Origin: Spartobacteria bacterium
GTDB lineage: Bacteria; Verrucomicrobiota; Verrucomicrobiia; Chthoniobacterales; UBA10450
Assembly (NCBI GenBank): GCA_003134765.1
Contig: PLCM01000018.1
Location: forward strand, 1-64,000
Length of the DNA stretch: 64,000 bases
Reading direction: 5' to 3'
The notes beneath the pieces were generated by a model, which ran no database searches, was not told the DNA's origin, and was given only the letters and a program-made list of their open reading frames with translations. Both the position numbers and the translations under genes were made by a program. Positions 53,266 to 60,896 of the stretch are shown in pieces. Within the stretch, counting starts at the first letter, position 1. Each line of letters begins with the position of its first letter.

Positions 53266-54168
53266 CTACGGCTTCTTCGCCGGAAGCGGTTCCTTGCTCT
53301 TGAGGATTTCGGCCTCGGGCGTGAGCTTGTTGCCTTTGCCGCTAAATAGGATCCGGCTCGGTTTCTCGGCCAGGGTCTCGGTAAGCGCTTTCGCGTGGGT
53401 GCTGACCACCTTCAAGTTCAGTAGAATTACGCGCAGCTCTTTCATCTGATCCTGGAGCTGCTTGTCGGTGTTGCCGACAAATTTGCCGGCGTTCTCGAAG
53501 ACAGCGTTCGCATTTTTCTCCACGTCATCCAGGCCTTTGATGATGCGCTGAAGTTCCTCGAGATCGACTTTCGCTACGTCGATGAGCGGCGGGATCTTCG
53601 GCATGAATTCGCCCAGGTCATTTCGCACGCTGGTTACGGTGCCGTCCAGATTGGTGACCGTGTTGTTGAGATTGTCGATCAGCTTGTTGGCGTTATCCAC
53701 GAGTGGTCCAGCCGCGGCCGCGATTTGCGAGATTCCGTAAGCCGGATGCCCTTCGATGACGGCGTTGTTCGCCAGGGTTTCACCGCCGGGCGTGCCGGCG
53801 GAAAGCGCGACGAACATCGGCGAAAGCAAGGTGTCTGAGCTTAGGGTTGCGATTACGTCGGCCGGTAATGGCGGAAGATCATCGGCGAGGCTGACCGTGA
53901 CGCGGACTGCGTTCCGCTGGTTCGTGGCGGATTCGCGCTGGTCGCGGCTCAGGTGGCGGATGGCGATTACCCGGCCCGCGGCCGCCCCGGCGTAACGCAC
54001 TTCGGAATGCAGTTTGACTCCGGTGACATCTTCAAAATCGATCTGCAGGGTCCGCGTCGGTTTCTTTAACCGAAAACCGGACAACGCTATCGTGAGCGCG
54101 GCGAGCAGGATGACACTGCAAACGATCACGGAAAGAGCGACCACGTAATCGGACAGATTTCGTTTCAT
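53266..54168 (-). CDS. mlaD: MCE-domain lipid transport protein, MlaD-like
   Basis: 300 residues. Membrane anchor at the N-terminus (VVALSVIVCSVILLAALTIA), then one MCE domain (DFEDVTGVKLHSEVRYAGAA, then VTVSLADDLPPLPADVIATL) and a long helical C-terminal region (about 155-280) rich in N, D and L, as in larger MCE proteins that form a periplasmic tunnel. Start overlaps the mlaF stop by 4 bp (ATGA). Part of an inner-membrane phospholipid transporter with MlaF and MlaE; mlaB and mlaC are not here. Confidence 0.9.
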   Translation of the reverse strand: MKRNLSDYVVALSVIVCSVILLAALTIALSGFRLKKPTRTLQIDFEDVTGVKLHSEVRYAGAAAGRVIAIRHLSRDQRESATNQRNAVRVTVSLADDLPPLPADVIATLSSDTLLSPMFVALSAGTPGGETLANNAVIEGHPAYGISQIAAAAGPLVDNANKLIDNLNNTVTNLDGTVTSVRNDLGEFMPKIPPLIDVAKVDLEELQRIIKGLDDVEKNANAVFENAGKFVGNTDKQLQDQMKELRVILLNLKVVSTHAKALTETLAEKPSRILFSGKGNKLTPEAEILKSKEPLPAKKP

Positions 54169-55016
54169 GGCATTTTGTGGCGGAAGCGGTGCTGCGCCGA
54201 AACCAGCGGGCGCGCTTTCACGTGAGGATGGTGTTCGTGATCATCCTGCGACAGGTTCAAAGGCATGGGGCCATCGGCTTCGCCGTTGATGAATTGTTGC
54301 ACTTCGGGATCGGGATGGGTCCGGATTTCGTCGGGAGTACCTTGCGCGAGAATCCGGCCGCGTCCGAGCATAATCATTCGCGTCGCGATCCGGAAAGCGC
54401 TCGTCATATCGTGAGTGACGACGACGGCGGTCATGCCTTCGGCTCGCGTCAATTCGAGCGTCAGTTTGTCGACAACCGCGGTCATGATGGGGTCGAGGCC
54501 GGAGGTCGGTTCGTCGCTGAAGAGGAGCTCCGGATCGAGCACCAGCGCGCGGGCCAGGCCGACCCGTTTTCGCATGCCGCCGCTGATCTCGGACGGCTTG
54601 AGATGGTTGAATCCAGTCAAGCCGACCATCTGAAGTTTCTGGGTCACGATTTGCTCGATCTCGTCGCTCGACAGGTCGGTGTGCTGTGATAATGGCAGCG
54701 CGACATTTTCTCCGACGGTGAGCGATGCGAGGAGCGCACCCGATTGAAACAACATCCCGAAACGCCGGCGGACCTCGGCGATCTGCCGGTCATTCATGGT
54801 CGTGATTTCATCTCCGAAGATCTTCACGGAGCCGGCGGTCGGTTTTATCACCCCAATGATATGGCGAAGGAGCGTGCTCTTGCCGCAGCCGCTGCCGCCC
54901 ATGATCACCAGGGTCTCGCCGCGCTGGATCGTGAAGGAAAGATTGTCGATCACGGTCCGCTCGCCGAATTTGCGGACGAGATTGGCGACCTCGACGACGG
55001 GTGGTGAATCAGGCAT
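54165..55016 (-). CDS. mlaF: Phospholipid ABC transporter ATPase, MlaF-like
   Basis: 283 residues. Walker A GGSGCGKST, signature ISGGMRKRVGLARAL, Walker B LLFSDEPTSGLDP, H-loop VVTHDM. The 'SGGM.KR.GLARA' form is typical of MlaF. A His-rich tail (QDDHEHHPHVK) follows the usual end. The 60 bp upstream of the ATG are a heptamer repeat (gaatgac) and hold no visible Shine-Dalgarno. Confidence 0.92.
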   Translation of the reverse strand: MPDSPPVVEVANLVRKFGERTVIDNLSFTIQRGETLVIMGGSGCGKSTLLRHIIGVIKPTAGSVKIFGDEITTMNDRQIAEVRRRFGMLFQSGALLASLTVGENVALPLSQHTDLSSDEIEQIVTQKLQMVGLTGFNHLKPSEISGGMRKRVGLARALVLDPELLFSDEPTSGLDPIMTAVVDKLTLELTRAEGMTAVVVTHDMTSAFRIATRMIMLGRGRILAQGTPDEIRTHPDPEVQQFINGEADGPMPLNLSQDDHEHHPHVKARPLVSAQHRFRHKMP

Positions 55017-55021
55017 GGCGA

Positions 55022-55072
55022 GAATGACGAATGACGAATGACGAATGACGAAGGAATGACGAAGTCGGAATG
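55022..55072. repeat. 'gaatgac' heptamer tandem repeat in the mlaF leader
   Basis: Four consecutive gaatgac units (55022-55050), followed by three diverged ones. The same unit occurs, inverted, at about 55505-55530 at the start of the broken IVP gene. The repeat opens a frame across the whole mlaE-mlaF space. It lies between the IVP stop (55080) and the mlaF start (55016). Confidence 0.75.
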
Positions 55073-55079
55073 AAGAATA

Positions 55080-55536
55080 TCATTTCCCGCTCCTCCAAAT
55101 CTTCGAGAAGATGAGGTGCAATTCTCTTGCTTCCAACCAGAGGATTCGGGCTTGTGTTTTTAGCTCCGGAGCCGCAGGGACGGCCATTCGCAGGAAGTGT
55201 TTGGTTTCGCGCGCCTCTTTTCGGCAGGTGCCGATGTTTTTCAGAAACTCCTTCTTCGATTACGGCATCGTCGGCTTCGACGTAATTTGCCCCGACACTG
55301 GTCGCCGCACCGACTAGTTGTCCGATAATCCGATTCGTGACCGCGCTTTGCGGGATTGTCCTGGCAAAATCAATGACCGCTTCGCCAAATCGGGCGGTTC
55401 GCTCTTCTAGATCGAAAACACGTTTTCCAGGCGGTTCTTCAGAGACGATGCCCACCGCGCCATCGTTCCAGAACCGAGTGTCGTAATCGTTCGCGCCTTC
55501 GATCTTCATCATTCGTGCTTCGTCATTCGCCTTCAT
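55080..55536 (-). pseudogene. Frameshifted four-helix-bundle (IVP-like) gene inside the mla operon
   Basis: Start ATG overlaps the mlaE stop (ATGA); first half reads VFDLEERTARFGEAVIDFAR and VGAATSVGANYVEADDAV in one frame, second half KKEFLKNIGTCRKEARETKH, FLRMAVPAAPELKTQARILW and LEARELHLIFSKIWRSGK in the next. Removing one T near 55260 joins them into a normal 150-residue member of the family. Without that, the frame runs into the heptamer repeat. So either a recent inactivation or a base error. Paralogue at 18787 is intact. Its position between mlaE and mlaF is unusual. Confidence 0.8.
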
Positions 55537-56273
55537 GCTTTGAAGAAAAAGAGCGCGGTGAGAATCGCGTTCGTCACAAGCATGGCAAGGAGCGATTGGA
55601 CAACCGCCGCCGTCGTCGCCTGGCCAACGCCTTCCGCGCCCCCTTCGACGTGGAGGCCGGCGTTGCACGCGATCGTGATGATGAGCCAGGCAAAGACCGC
55701 ACTCTTGATGATACCGGAATAGAGGTCCCAGGTGTCCGCGCTTTCGAGCGCGCGGATAATATAGCCGGCGGTGGTCACGTCGAGCGCGAAATGGCAGACG
55801 GCCCAGCCGCCGAAGACCCCGATGTAATTTCCCAGGACGGTGAGCGCCGGCAGCATGATGAGCATCGCGATGAAGCGCGGCACGATGAGGTAGCGGATCG
55901 GATTGATCGCCATGACTTCGAGTGCCTCGATTTCCTCCGAGACCTTCATGGTGCCCAGCTCGGCCGCAACCGCCGAGCCGCTTCGGCCGATCACGATCAC
56001 CGCGATCAGCACCGGCCCCATCTCCCGGAGTAACGTGACCATGACCAGATCGGGCACGTAGATTTCCGCACCGAGTTCCTGGAGGGAATGGGCAGCCTGC
56101 ATCGCGAGCGTCACGCCGATGCTGAACGCGGTGAGGGCGACCATTGGCGTCGCGCGCACCCCGATGAAGACCATCTGCCGGAAGATCGGCGATATTTGGA
56201 AGAGCTGGCCTTTGAACGGCGCAACCAGGACCCAATAGAGCAGACTAACGTTGAGCCGAAGAAAGTTTTTCAA
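55533..56273 (-). CDS. mlaE: Phospholipid ABC transporter permease, MlaE-like
   Basis: 246 residues, five to six membrane helices. Conserved MlaE features: FIGVRATPMVALTAFSIGVT, the coupling segment LVMVTLLREMGPVLIAVIVI, GRSGSAVAAELGTMKVSEEI (contacts the ATPase) and ALEVMAINPIRYLIVPR. First gene of the mlaE-F-D set. A palindromic element lies upstream at 56338. Confidence 0.93.
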   Translation of the reverse strand: MKNFLRLNVSLLYWVLVAPFKGQLFQISPIFRQMVFIGVRATPMVALTAFSIGVTLAMQAAHSLQELGAEIYVPDLVMVTLLREMGPVLIAVIVIGRSGSAVAAELGTMKVSEEIEALEVMAINPIRYLIVPRFIAMLIMLPALTVLGNYIGVFGGWAVCHFALDVTTAGYIIRALESADTWDLYSGIIKSAVFAWLIITIACNAGLHVEGGAEGVGQATTAAVVQSLLAMLVTNAILTALFFFKA

Positions 56274-56337
56274 AACGCGGACGCAAGGCTATCACCGCGT
56301 CACCCGCGCTTTCCAGACTAGAAACGCTCGAATGCCC

Positions 56338-56437
56338 GTCATCCCGAGCGGAGCAAAGCGAAGTCGAGGGACCCCGTGGCAAAGCGTTCCGGTCCGCAAC
56401 GGGATCCCTCGATCCGGCAGCTGCGACTCGAGATGAC
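56338..56437. repeat. 'gtcatcccgagcg-cgagggatccc' element, copy 5 (expanded)
   Basis: Left arm gtcatcccgagcggagcaaa followed by gcgaagtcgaggg, i.e. with a 10-base insertion relative to copy 4. Right arm gggatccctcgatccggcag...ctcgagatgac, partly different. Lies upstream of mlaE. Confidence 0.75.
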
Positions 56438-56487
56438 TACGCTTGCTCAGTGGCGGATCGGACTCCGTTCCTTCCCGGAATTTTTGG

Positions 56488-56509
56488 GACGCCACAGCGG
56501 GCGTCCCTT
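56488..56509. terminator. Hairpin gggacgccacagcgggcgtccc
   Basis: Stem gggacgcc / ggcgtccc with a small loop, located just after the stop codon of the cupin gene on the minus strand (56513). Plausible terminator, or a single-hairpin repeat of the 'gggacg' kind. Confidence 0.5.
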
Positions 56510-56512
56510 CAG

Positions 56513-56884
56513 TTAGGTGGCCTCAGCGTAATGCTCGGCGCCGAGAAAGTGGAGAGAGACGTACGGCTCGTCGCCGACCACCCAACTGTCGTGGCCCGGC
56601 CCGATCGAGAAAAGATCGCCCGGTTTCATTTCGTAATAACGGCCATCGTTCATCCGGCACGCAGCGGATCCGGAAATGACGAGACCGATATGTTCGACTT
56701 CGCACGATGTCGCGCCGCTCGTCGGTCCGACATGCTCCGACCATTTCCAACCCGGTTCGTAACTCGCCCGTCCGATGGTCATTGCGCCGATCCTCACGAT
56801 CTCGAATTTGCCCTTGGTGAAGGTGCGCACTTCATCCGGTTGCTCGAAACGCTTGATCAGGAAATCCGCGTCGCTCGGCGTCAT
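56513..56884 (-). CDS. Cupin-domain protein
   Basis: 123 residues, one cupin barrel. Motif 1 SEHVGPTSGATSCEVEHIGL is atypical, with one clear His and several polar residues; motif 2 is PGDLFSIGPGHDSWVVGDEP. Opens DADFLIKRFEQPDEVRTFTK. Resembles small ligand-binding cupins rather than metal enzymes with full His ligands. It follows the Spy-like gene by 3 bp on the same strand and may be the last gene of the ECF operon. Confidence 0.82.
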   Translation of the reverse strand: MTPSDADFLIKRFEQPDEVRTFTKGKFEIVRIGAMTIGRASYEPGWKWSEHVGPTSGATSCEVEHIGLVISGSAACRMNDGRYYEMKPGDLFSIGPGHDSWVVGDEPYVSLHFLGAEHYAEAT

Positions 56885-56887
56885 CGG

Positions 56888-57313
56888 TCAGGGCAATGGT
56901 TTCTCTTTCGGTGACGGCGGCGGCAGAAAACCGTGGTGCAGCATCAGTTCGCGATGCTCCGATTCGACTTTATCGAGCTTCTTCAGCTGCTCCGGCGTAA
57001 GCAGGGGAGCGACTTCCCGCTTCGATTCTTCCATAACGTTCCGCACGCGTTCCGCGGTTTCGACGCGGATCGTTTCGAGCTTCGCACTTGTCGCGTCCAC
57101 GATGGGCGCGATTTTTTTCTCCTGCTCGGCGGTCAGTCCCAGGGTGCGCCGTAGATGTTCCCGCATCCGATCGGGAACGTCCCCTGAATGCGGCGGCCCC
57201 AGGATGAGATGATGCGTGAGGTGATGAAACCCGAAGAAGGCCCCGGTGGCCGCGCCCGCTAAGAAAACGAGGAGCGACGCGAAAGCCAGTTTCCATTTTA
57301 GCGCGCTATTCAT
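56888..57313 (-). CDS. Periplasmic Spy/CpxP/ZraP-like protein
   Basis: 141 residues. One N-terminal membrane helix (LAFASLLVFLAGAATGAFFG), then a short His-rich stretch (GFHHLTHHLILG) and an all-helical domain with two LTxxQ-like motifs (GLTAEQEKKIAPIV, LLTPEQLKKLDKVE). The family senses misfolded proteins or metals in the periplasm (ZraP binds zinc); the His cluster suggests metal binding. Start overlaps the stop of the anti-sigma candidate by 4 bp (ATGA). Confidence 0.88.
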   Translation of the reverse strand: MNSALKWKLAFASLLVFLAGAATGAFFGFHHLTHHLILGPPHSGDVPDRMREHLRRTLGLTAEQEKKIAPIVDATSAKLETIRVETAERVRNVMEESKREVAPLLTPEQLKKLDKVESEHRELMLHHGFLPPPSPKEKPLP

Positions 57314-57612
57314 TGCGAAAATTCCGTTTGAATCGCCGAGTCCGCGATCGCGTATTCATTCGTTTGGACGGCCGCGAAAGTCGTTTCATCGCGATATTGC
57401 CGATAGGCGGCGGTCCCCGCCAGGACCAGCACGGCGCAGGCGATCACCCCGGCCCGGCGCAGAAACCGGGAAAGGTCGGCCAGGTCGTTCATGCCCTTGT
57501 GACCGGCGGCCCGCCAGGACGCAACCACCCGGGTGTCAAAACCGAAGGGCGCTTCCTCCGGGAGCGGTTCGGGCGCCTTCGCGGCCGAACGGAGCAGGCG
57601 ATCTACGTCCAT
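57310..57612 (-). CDS. Single-pass membrane protein, candidate anti-sigma factor
   Basis: 100 residues from ATG 57612. Cytosolic N-terminal part (MDVDRLLRSAAKAPEPLPEE, then FDTRVVASWR), one membrane helix (AGVIACAVLVLAGTAAYRQY, about 62-78) and a short periplasmic tail. No zinc-binding HxxxCxxC motif. The position, 5 bp after an ECF sigma gene and overlapping a Spy-like gene, and the topology both suggest it is the cognate anti-sigma factor (inference). Sequence similarity alone does not prove it. Confidence 0.75.
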   Translation of the reverse strand: MDVDRLLRSAAKAPEPLPEEAPFGFDTRVVASWRAAGHKGMNDLADLSRFLRRAGVIACAVLVLAGTAAYRQYRDETTFAAVQTNEYAIADSAIQTEFSQ

Positions 57613-57617
57613 TGGTT

Positions 57618-58202
57618 TCACGCGTTTTCCCTCGCTCTCATGTTCGCCCAGAACTGTTTCATTTTTTGGCGCGCCCGAAACGCGCGCACTTTCACGAGCG
57701 CAGCGCTCCAACCGGTGACTTGCCGAATTTCGGCGACCGACTTCTCTTGCAGATAAAGGAGGTCAATCACGAGTCGCTCCGCCGGTTTCAGCGCCTTCAT
57801 AAGGTGCTCGACAAGCTGCCGCGACGCAAAACTCTGGTCGGGAGCCAGGTCATCCGTCGTGGCGGCCAGGTTCCGGACCACGGCCGCCTGTTCTTCGCTA
57901 AGATCGGCTTCGCGCAACTCGGGCCGCGACTTCTCTGCCTGGATCTGGTTGATGCAGGTGTTGATCGCGATGCGCGAAACCCAATGCTCGAGCGGCACCG
58001 CGCCCGAGAACTGCGGCAGTTTTTGCAAAATTTTGATGAATATCATCTGGCAAAGATCCTCTTCGGCGCTGCGGACGGGCCGATGGGCCCGCACGAGTTT
58101 GGCCACCAGCGGATACAGACTCCGAACCAGCTCGCGCGCTGCGCTTTCGTCCTGCCGCAGCACCGCCGCCACCAACTCGCGTGAGACTCCGTCGTCAGCC
58201 AT
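57618..58202 (-). CDS. ECF RNA polymerase sigma factor
   Basis: 194 residues from ATG 58202. Region 2 at about 25-85 (LYPLVAKLVRAHRPVRSAEE, DLCQMIFIKILQKLPQFSGA) with RIAINTCINQ as 2.4; region 4 at about 135-185 (ERLVIDLLYLQEKSVAEIRQ, WSAALVKVRAFRARQKMKQF). The linker is acidic. Heads a three- or four-gene envelope-stress operon: sigma, membrane anti-sigma candidate, Spy-like protein, cupin. A palindromic -35-like sequence upstream suggests that it controls its own gene and the divergent Spy-like gene. Confidence 0.93.
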   Translation of the reverse strand: MADDGVSRELVAAVLRQDESAARELVRSLYPLVAKLVRAHRPVRSAEEDLCQMIFIKILQKLPQFSGAVPLEHWVSRIAINTCINQIQAEKSRPELREADLSEEQAAVVRNLAATTDDLAPDQSFASRQLVEHLMKALKPAERLVIDLLYLQEKSVAEIRQVTGWSAALVKVRAFRARQKMKQFWANMRARENA

Positions 58203-58254
58203 TTCAAACCAGGCCAGTCCACACCGATAATAACGACAGCTGGCCACGCCCTGA

Positions 58255-58315
58255 GGTTACAAAATTCTCGCACTGCTCTTTGTCGCGGGAGCGATCTCGC
58301 GAAGATTTTGTAACC
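58255..58315. promoter_or_regulatory. Near mirror-image divergent ECF promoters
   Basis: ggttacaaaattctcgc (58255-58271) is inverted with two changes at 58299-58315. Read outward, each arm gives TTTTGTAACC, then 18 bp, then TCGTTAT (toward the sigma gene, minus strand) or TCATCCA (toward 58394, plus strand). TGTAACC is a plausible ECF -35 and the spacing allows an ECF -10. Each promoter leads into one side of the stress module. Confidence 0.6.
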
Positions 58316-58393
58316 ACACCCCGCCCTGGCCAGTCATCCATTCCTGAAAGAGGCGCTCCAATTGCGCCGAAAAACAAGAAAACAAAACAAACA

Positions 58394-58801
58394 ATGACAC
58401 GAAAAATTATTACAATCACGACAGCGGCAGCGCTGTCACTCGCCGGTCTGGTCTATCTCGAGGCAAAGGAGCCCGATGAGCACGGACCCGGACCGAAACA
58501 CGAACATCACGGGCCGGGCCCGGACCACATGGAAAACCCGTTCGAGCATTTGAGCAAGGACCTCAATCTGACGGACGACCAGAAGGCCAAGGTCCAGCCG
58601 ATCATCGACCAAACCAAACCGCAACTCGCGGCCATTCACAAGGAAGCGATGGAAAAGATGCACACGTTGCTGGAAAGCACCGGCGCGCAGATCCGGCCGC
58701 TGCTCACGCCTGAGCAACAGCAGAAATTCGATGCGATGAAGAAGGCGCACGAAGACATGCGCAAGGCGGCGGACGAAATGCACGACGCCCAGAAGAAGTA
58801 A
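58394..58801 (+). CDS. Periplasmic Spy-like (LTxxQ) protein
   Basis: 135 residues from ATG 58394. Signal sequence (TRKIITITTAAALSLAGLVY, cleavage near LEA-KEP), a His/Pro/Gly-rich linker (GPGPKHEHHGPGPDH) with possible metal ligands, and a helical domain with two LTxxQ-type motifs (LNLTDDQKAKVQPIIDQTKP, LLTPEQQQKFDAMK). Paralogue of the Spy-like protein across the shared promoter region (56888). Followed by a clear terminator. Confidence 0.9.
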   Translation: MTRKIITITTAAALSLAGLVYLEAKEPDEHGPGPKHEHHGPGPDHMENPFEHLSKDLNLTDDQKAKVQPIIDQTKPQLAAIHKEAMEKMHTLLESTGAQIRPLLTPEQQQKFDAMKKAHEDMRKAADEMHDAQKK

Positions 58802-58826
58802 CGGGCGTTTACGCAGGGGAAAAGAG

Positions 58827-58862
58827 ACGGCGGCGATCGTAAGGTCGTCGCCGTTTTTTCTT
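58827..58862 (+). terminator. Rho-independent terminator
   Basis: acggcggcga...tcgtcgccgt stem with one mismatch and a short loop, followed by ttttttctt. Directly downstream of the Spy-like gene. Confidence 0.8.
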
Positions 58863-58971
58863 GGTAGGGTCGGCGTGTTTTTCTTGGTAGGGTCGGCGCG
58901 CTGCGCCGACCGAAGACAGCAGATGGCGTTTAATTACCGTTCCGCGGACGCCGCAGCGCGGCGTCCCTACC
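58863..58971. repeat. 'ggtaggg' palindromic element, intergenic copy
   Basis: Left hairpin 58886-58911 (ggtagggtcggcgcgctgcg + ccgacc), 34-base centre, right hairpin 58946-58971 (ggacgccgcagcgcggcgtc + cctacc). An extra truncated left end at 58863-58877 results from a 23-bp tandem duplication (tttttcttggtagggtcggc unit). The right end supplies the stop codon tag (58967-58969, minus strand) of the APC permease. Source-like copy of the element found inside the gene at 50288. Confidence 0.85.
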
Positions 58972-60307
58972 TTCCTGAAGCTGCATTCCCTGGCGCTGCC
59001 CAAAAGCGATAGACCAAAGCGCCGATCCCCAGAATTATGACGCCGATTCCGGCGTTTTGCGGAAAGCGTATCAGCGTGCTGATCACGAGGCTCCAGCACG
59101 CCAGAACGAACACGCCAGTGGTTAGGGGATGCCACGGGACCCGCACGAATTCTTCACTCGTCTCCGGCTCTCGTCGACGGAAGATGAACAAGGCCGCGCC
59201 CGTCAGACCGAAAAACAGAACATCGATGGTCACGACATAATTGAGGATTTGCTCATACCGCCCCGTGATCGCGACAATCGCAGCCCAAACGCCTTGCAGG
59301 ATAATCGCTACTACCGGCACTCGCGTTCGCTCATTCAAGCGGCCGACCGCTTTGAAAAAGACGCCGTCACGAGCCATCGCATAGTAGACACGCGGCGCCG
59401 TCAGAATGCTCTGGCTGAGAAATCCGACGGTGGAGATGGCGATTCCGCAGGCAATGAGCTTCGCGCCCCGCGAGCCCAAAGCCTGACGCATCACCTCCGA
59501 TGCCGGCGTGGTGGTGCCGGCCAGGCCCGCCACCCCCAAAGCGCGGAGACAGACGTAAGTTACCAGGACATAGACGACGATCACGCCGGCGACCCCGATA
59601 AAAAGCCCGCGTGGCAGGTCGCGGCGGGGATCGCGCATCTCGCCGCTGACGAAACTGGCGGTTTGCCATCCGCCGTAGGCAAAGAGCACCGGCACCATTG
59701 CGGCGGCGAAACCTTGCCAGGTATTGCCTGTTTCGGACGGTAAACCTGTCGTTAGGTCCGGCCCAGCCGGCGCGACGATCATCCAGCCGACGCCGATGAG
59801 CATTGCGATCGCCCCCAGCTTGGTGAGCATCAATGCGCTCTGAACATTGCTGCCGGCGCGGATTCCGAAGCAATTGATCGCGGTCAGAATCCCGAGCGTA
59901 ATCGCCGCGATCGCCTGCTCTGGAACAGGCCACCCCGACAGCTCGCGAAAATAACGCCCGAAGATAATCGCTGCGCCGGCCATGCCGCCTGTCTGCACAA
60001 CAAGCAGAAGCGTCCAGCCATACAGGAAGGCGACAATGGGATGGTAGGCATCACGGAGGTAGGCATACTGTCCCCCTACGCGCGGCCGCAAGACAGCCAG
60101 CTCGGCGTAGACAAAAGCTCCGATCAACGCGATCGCGCCTCCGATCAACCAAGCACCCAACACCAGCATCGGGGTATGCACCTGCCTCGCCACCACCGAT
60201 GGATTCACGAAGATGCCGGCGCCGATGATGCCCCCCATCACGATCATGGTGGCGTCGAACGCGCCAAGGCGACGGGCGAGAGAAGGTTCTTTGTCGGTGG
60301 AATTCAA
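58967..60307 (-). CDS. APC family amino acid permease
   Basis: 446 residues, about 12 membrane helices. N-terminal GAFDATMIVMGGIIGAGIFV with the conserved unwound helix 1 (GGIIGAGIF), helix 3 PRVGGQYAYLRDAYHP, and GFAAAMVPVLFAYGGWQTAS in helix 6. These place it in the APC superfamily, nearest to the LAT/AdiC-like amino acid exchangers. Substrate unknown. The last residues NAASGR and the stop codon: the stop itself is the 'tag' of the repeat end. Confidence 0.9.
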   Translation of the reverse strand: MNSTDKEPSLARRLGAFDATMIVMGGIIGAGIFVNPSVVARQVHTPMLVLGAWLIGGAIALIGAFVYAELAVLRPRVGGQYAYLRDAYHPIVAFLYGWTLLLVVQTGGMAGAAIIFGRYFRELSGWPVPEQAIAAITLGILTAINCFGIRAGSNVQSALMLTKLGAIAMLIGVGWMIVAPAGPDLTTGLPSETGNTWQGFAAAMVPVLFAYGGWQTASFVSGEMRDPRRDLPRGLFIGVAGVIVVYVLVTYVCLRALGVAGLAGTTTPASEVMRQALGSRGAKLIACGIAISTVGFLSQSILTAPRVYYAMARDGVFFKAVGRLNERTRVPVVAIILQGVWAAIVAITGRYEQILNYVVTIDVLFFGLTGAALFIFRRREPETSEEFVRVPWHPLTTGVFVLACWSLVISTLIRFPQNAGIGVIILGIGALVYRFWAAPGNAASGR

Positions 60308-60354
60308 TTCCTCAGTCGAACGAATCGATCCATGATTTGCAAGATTTCAAAACC

Positions 60355-60445
60355 GTCATCCCGAGCGAAGTCGAGGGATCCCGTGGAGCGTCGAGAATAG
60401 TGCTACGGGGTCCTTCGACTCCGCTTTCGCTTCGCTCAGGATGAC
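60355..60445. repeat. 'gtcatcccgagcg-cgagggatccc' element, copy 6 (expanded)
   Basis: Left arm gtcatcccgagcgaagtcga + gggatccc; right arm tccttcgactccgctttcgc + ttcgctcaggatgac, with an expansion similar to copy 5 but on the opposite arm. Lies upstream of the APC permease, beyond its start. Confidence 0.78.
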
Positions 60446-60470
60446 AGCACAACCGTGAGCCGGTGGCGAC

Positions 60471-60824
60471 TTACGGAAGATTGTAGACTTCGACCAAGCC
60501 AATTCCCGCCCCGCCATTCTTTCCGGCCACGATCGCGGTATAAGTGCCCGGGACCAGGCTGGTCGCAACCGCGGACTCGAGGGGATTTGCGGGCGCGAGG
60601 CCACTCGCGCTGATCTGCGCCGCCTGGCTCGCATTGTCCTGCCAGTTATCGTCGGCTATCACCAGCGCCCCGTTGTTGTCGCGCAGTTCGAGGGTTGGAT
60701 CGAGAAGGGGATTGGTTACACCTGACTGGGCCAGCGAGGGGCCAATCGCGCGGACGACCACCTTGGAAGCGCCAATATTATTCCCGACAATGAAGCCGCT
60801 GATCAGGGCTCCCCCTGAATACAA
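60471..60824 (-). pseudogene. Orphan IGPSL repeat-domain fragment
   Basis: 117 codons from a TTG; an in-frame stop lies four codons upstream. Consists of one IGPSL repeat: GALISGFIVGNNIGASKVVV, RAIGPSLAQSG, LLDPTLELRDNNG, LVIADDNWQ, NPLESAVATSL and GIGLVEVYNLP. No signal peptide. The same domain occurs twice in the 51149 protein as the C-terminal part of a secreted protein, so this is probably the end of such a gene after loss of its 5' part; an exact parent is not in the window. Confidence 0.7.
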
Positions 60825-60896
60825 CGGGTGGAGTCAGCCTCCCGGATGCCTCAGGCGCGATCAATGCGACACGAGAGCGAAGCTTCGTGTCTGCAT

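Noticed and set aside
10083..58971. CRISPR array
   Set aside because: Repeats are dispersed palindromes of several families, not regularly spaced direct repeats with unique spacers; no cas genes.
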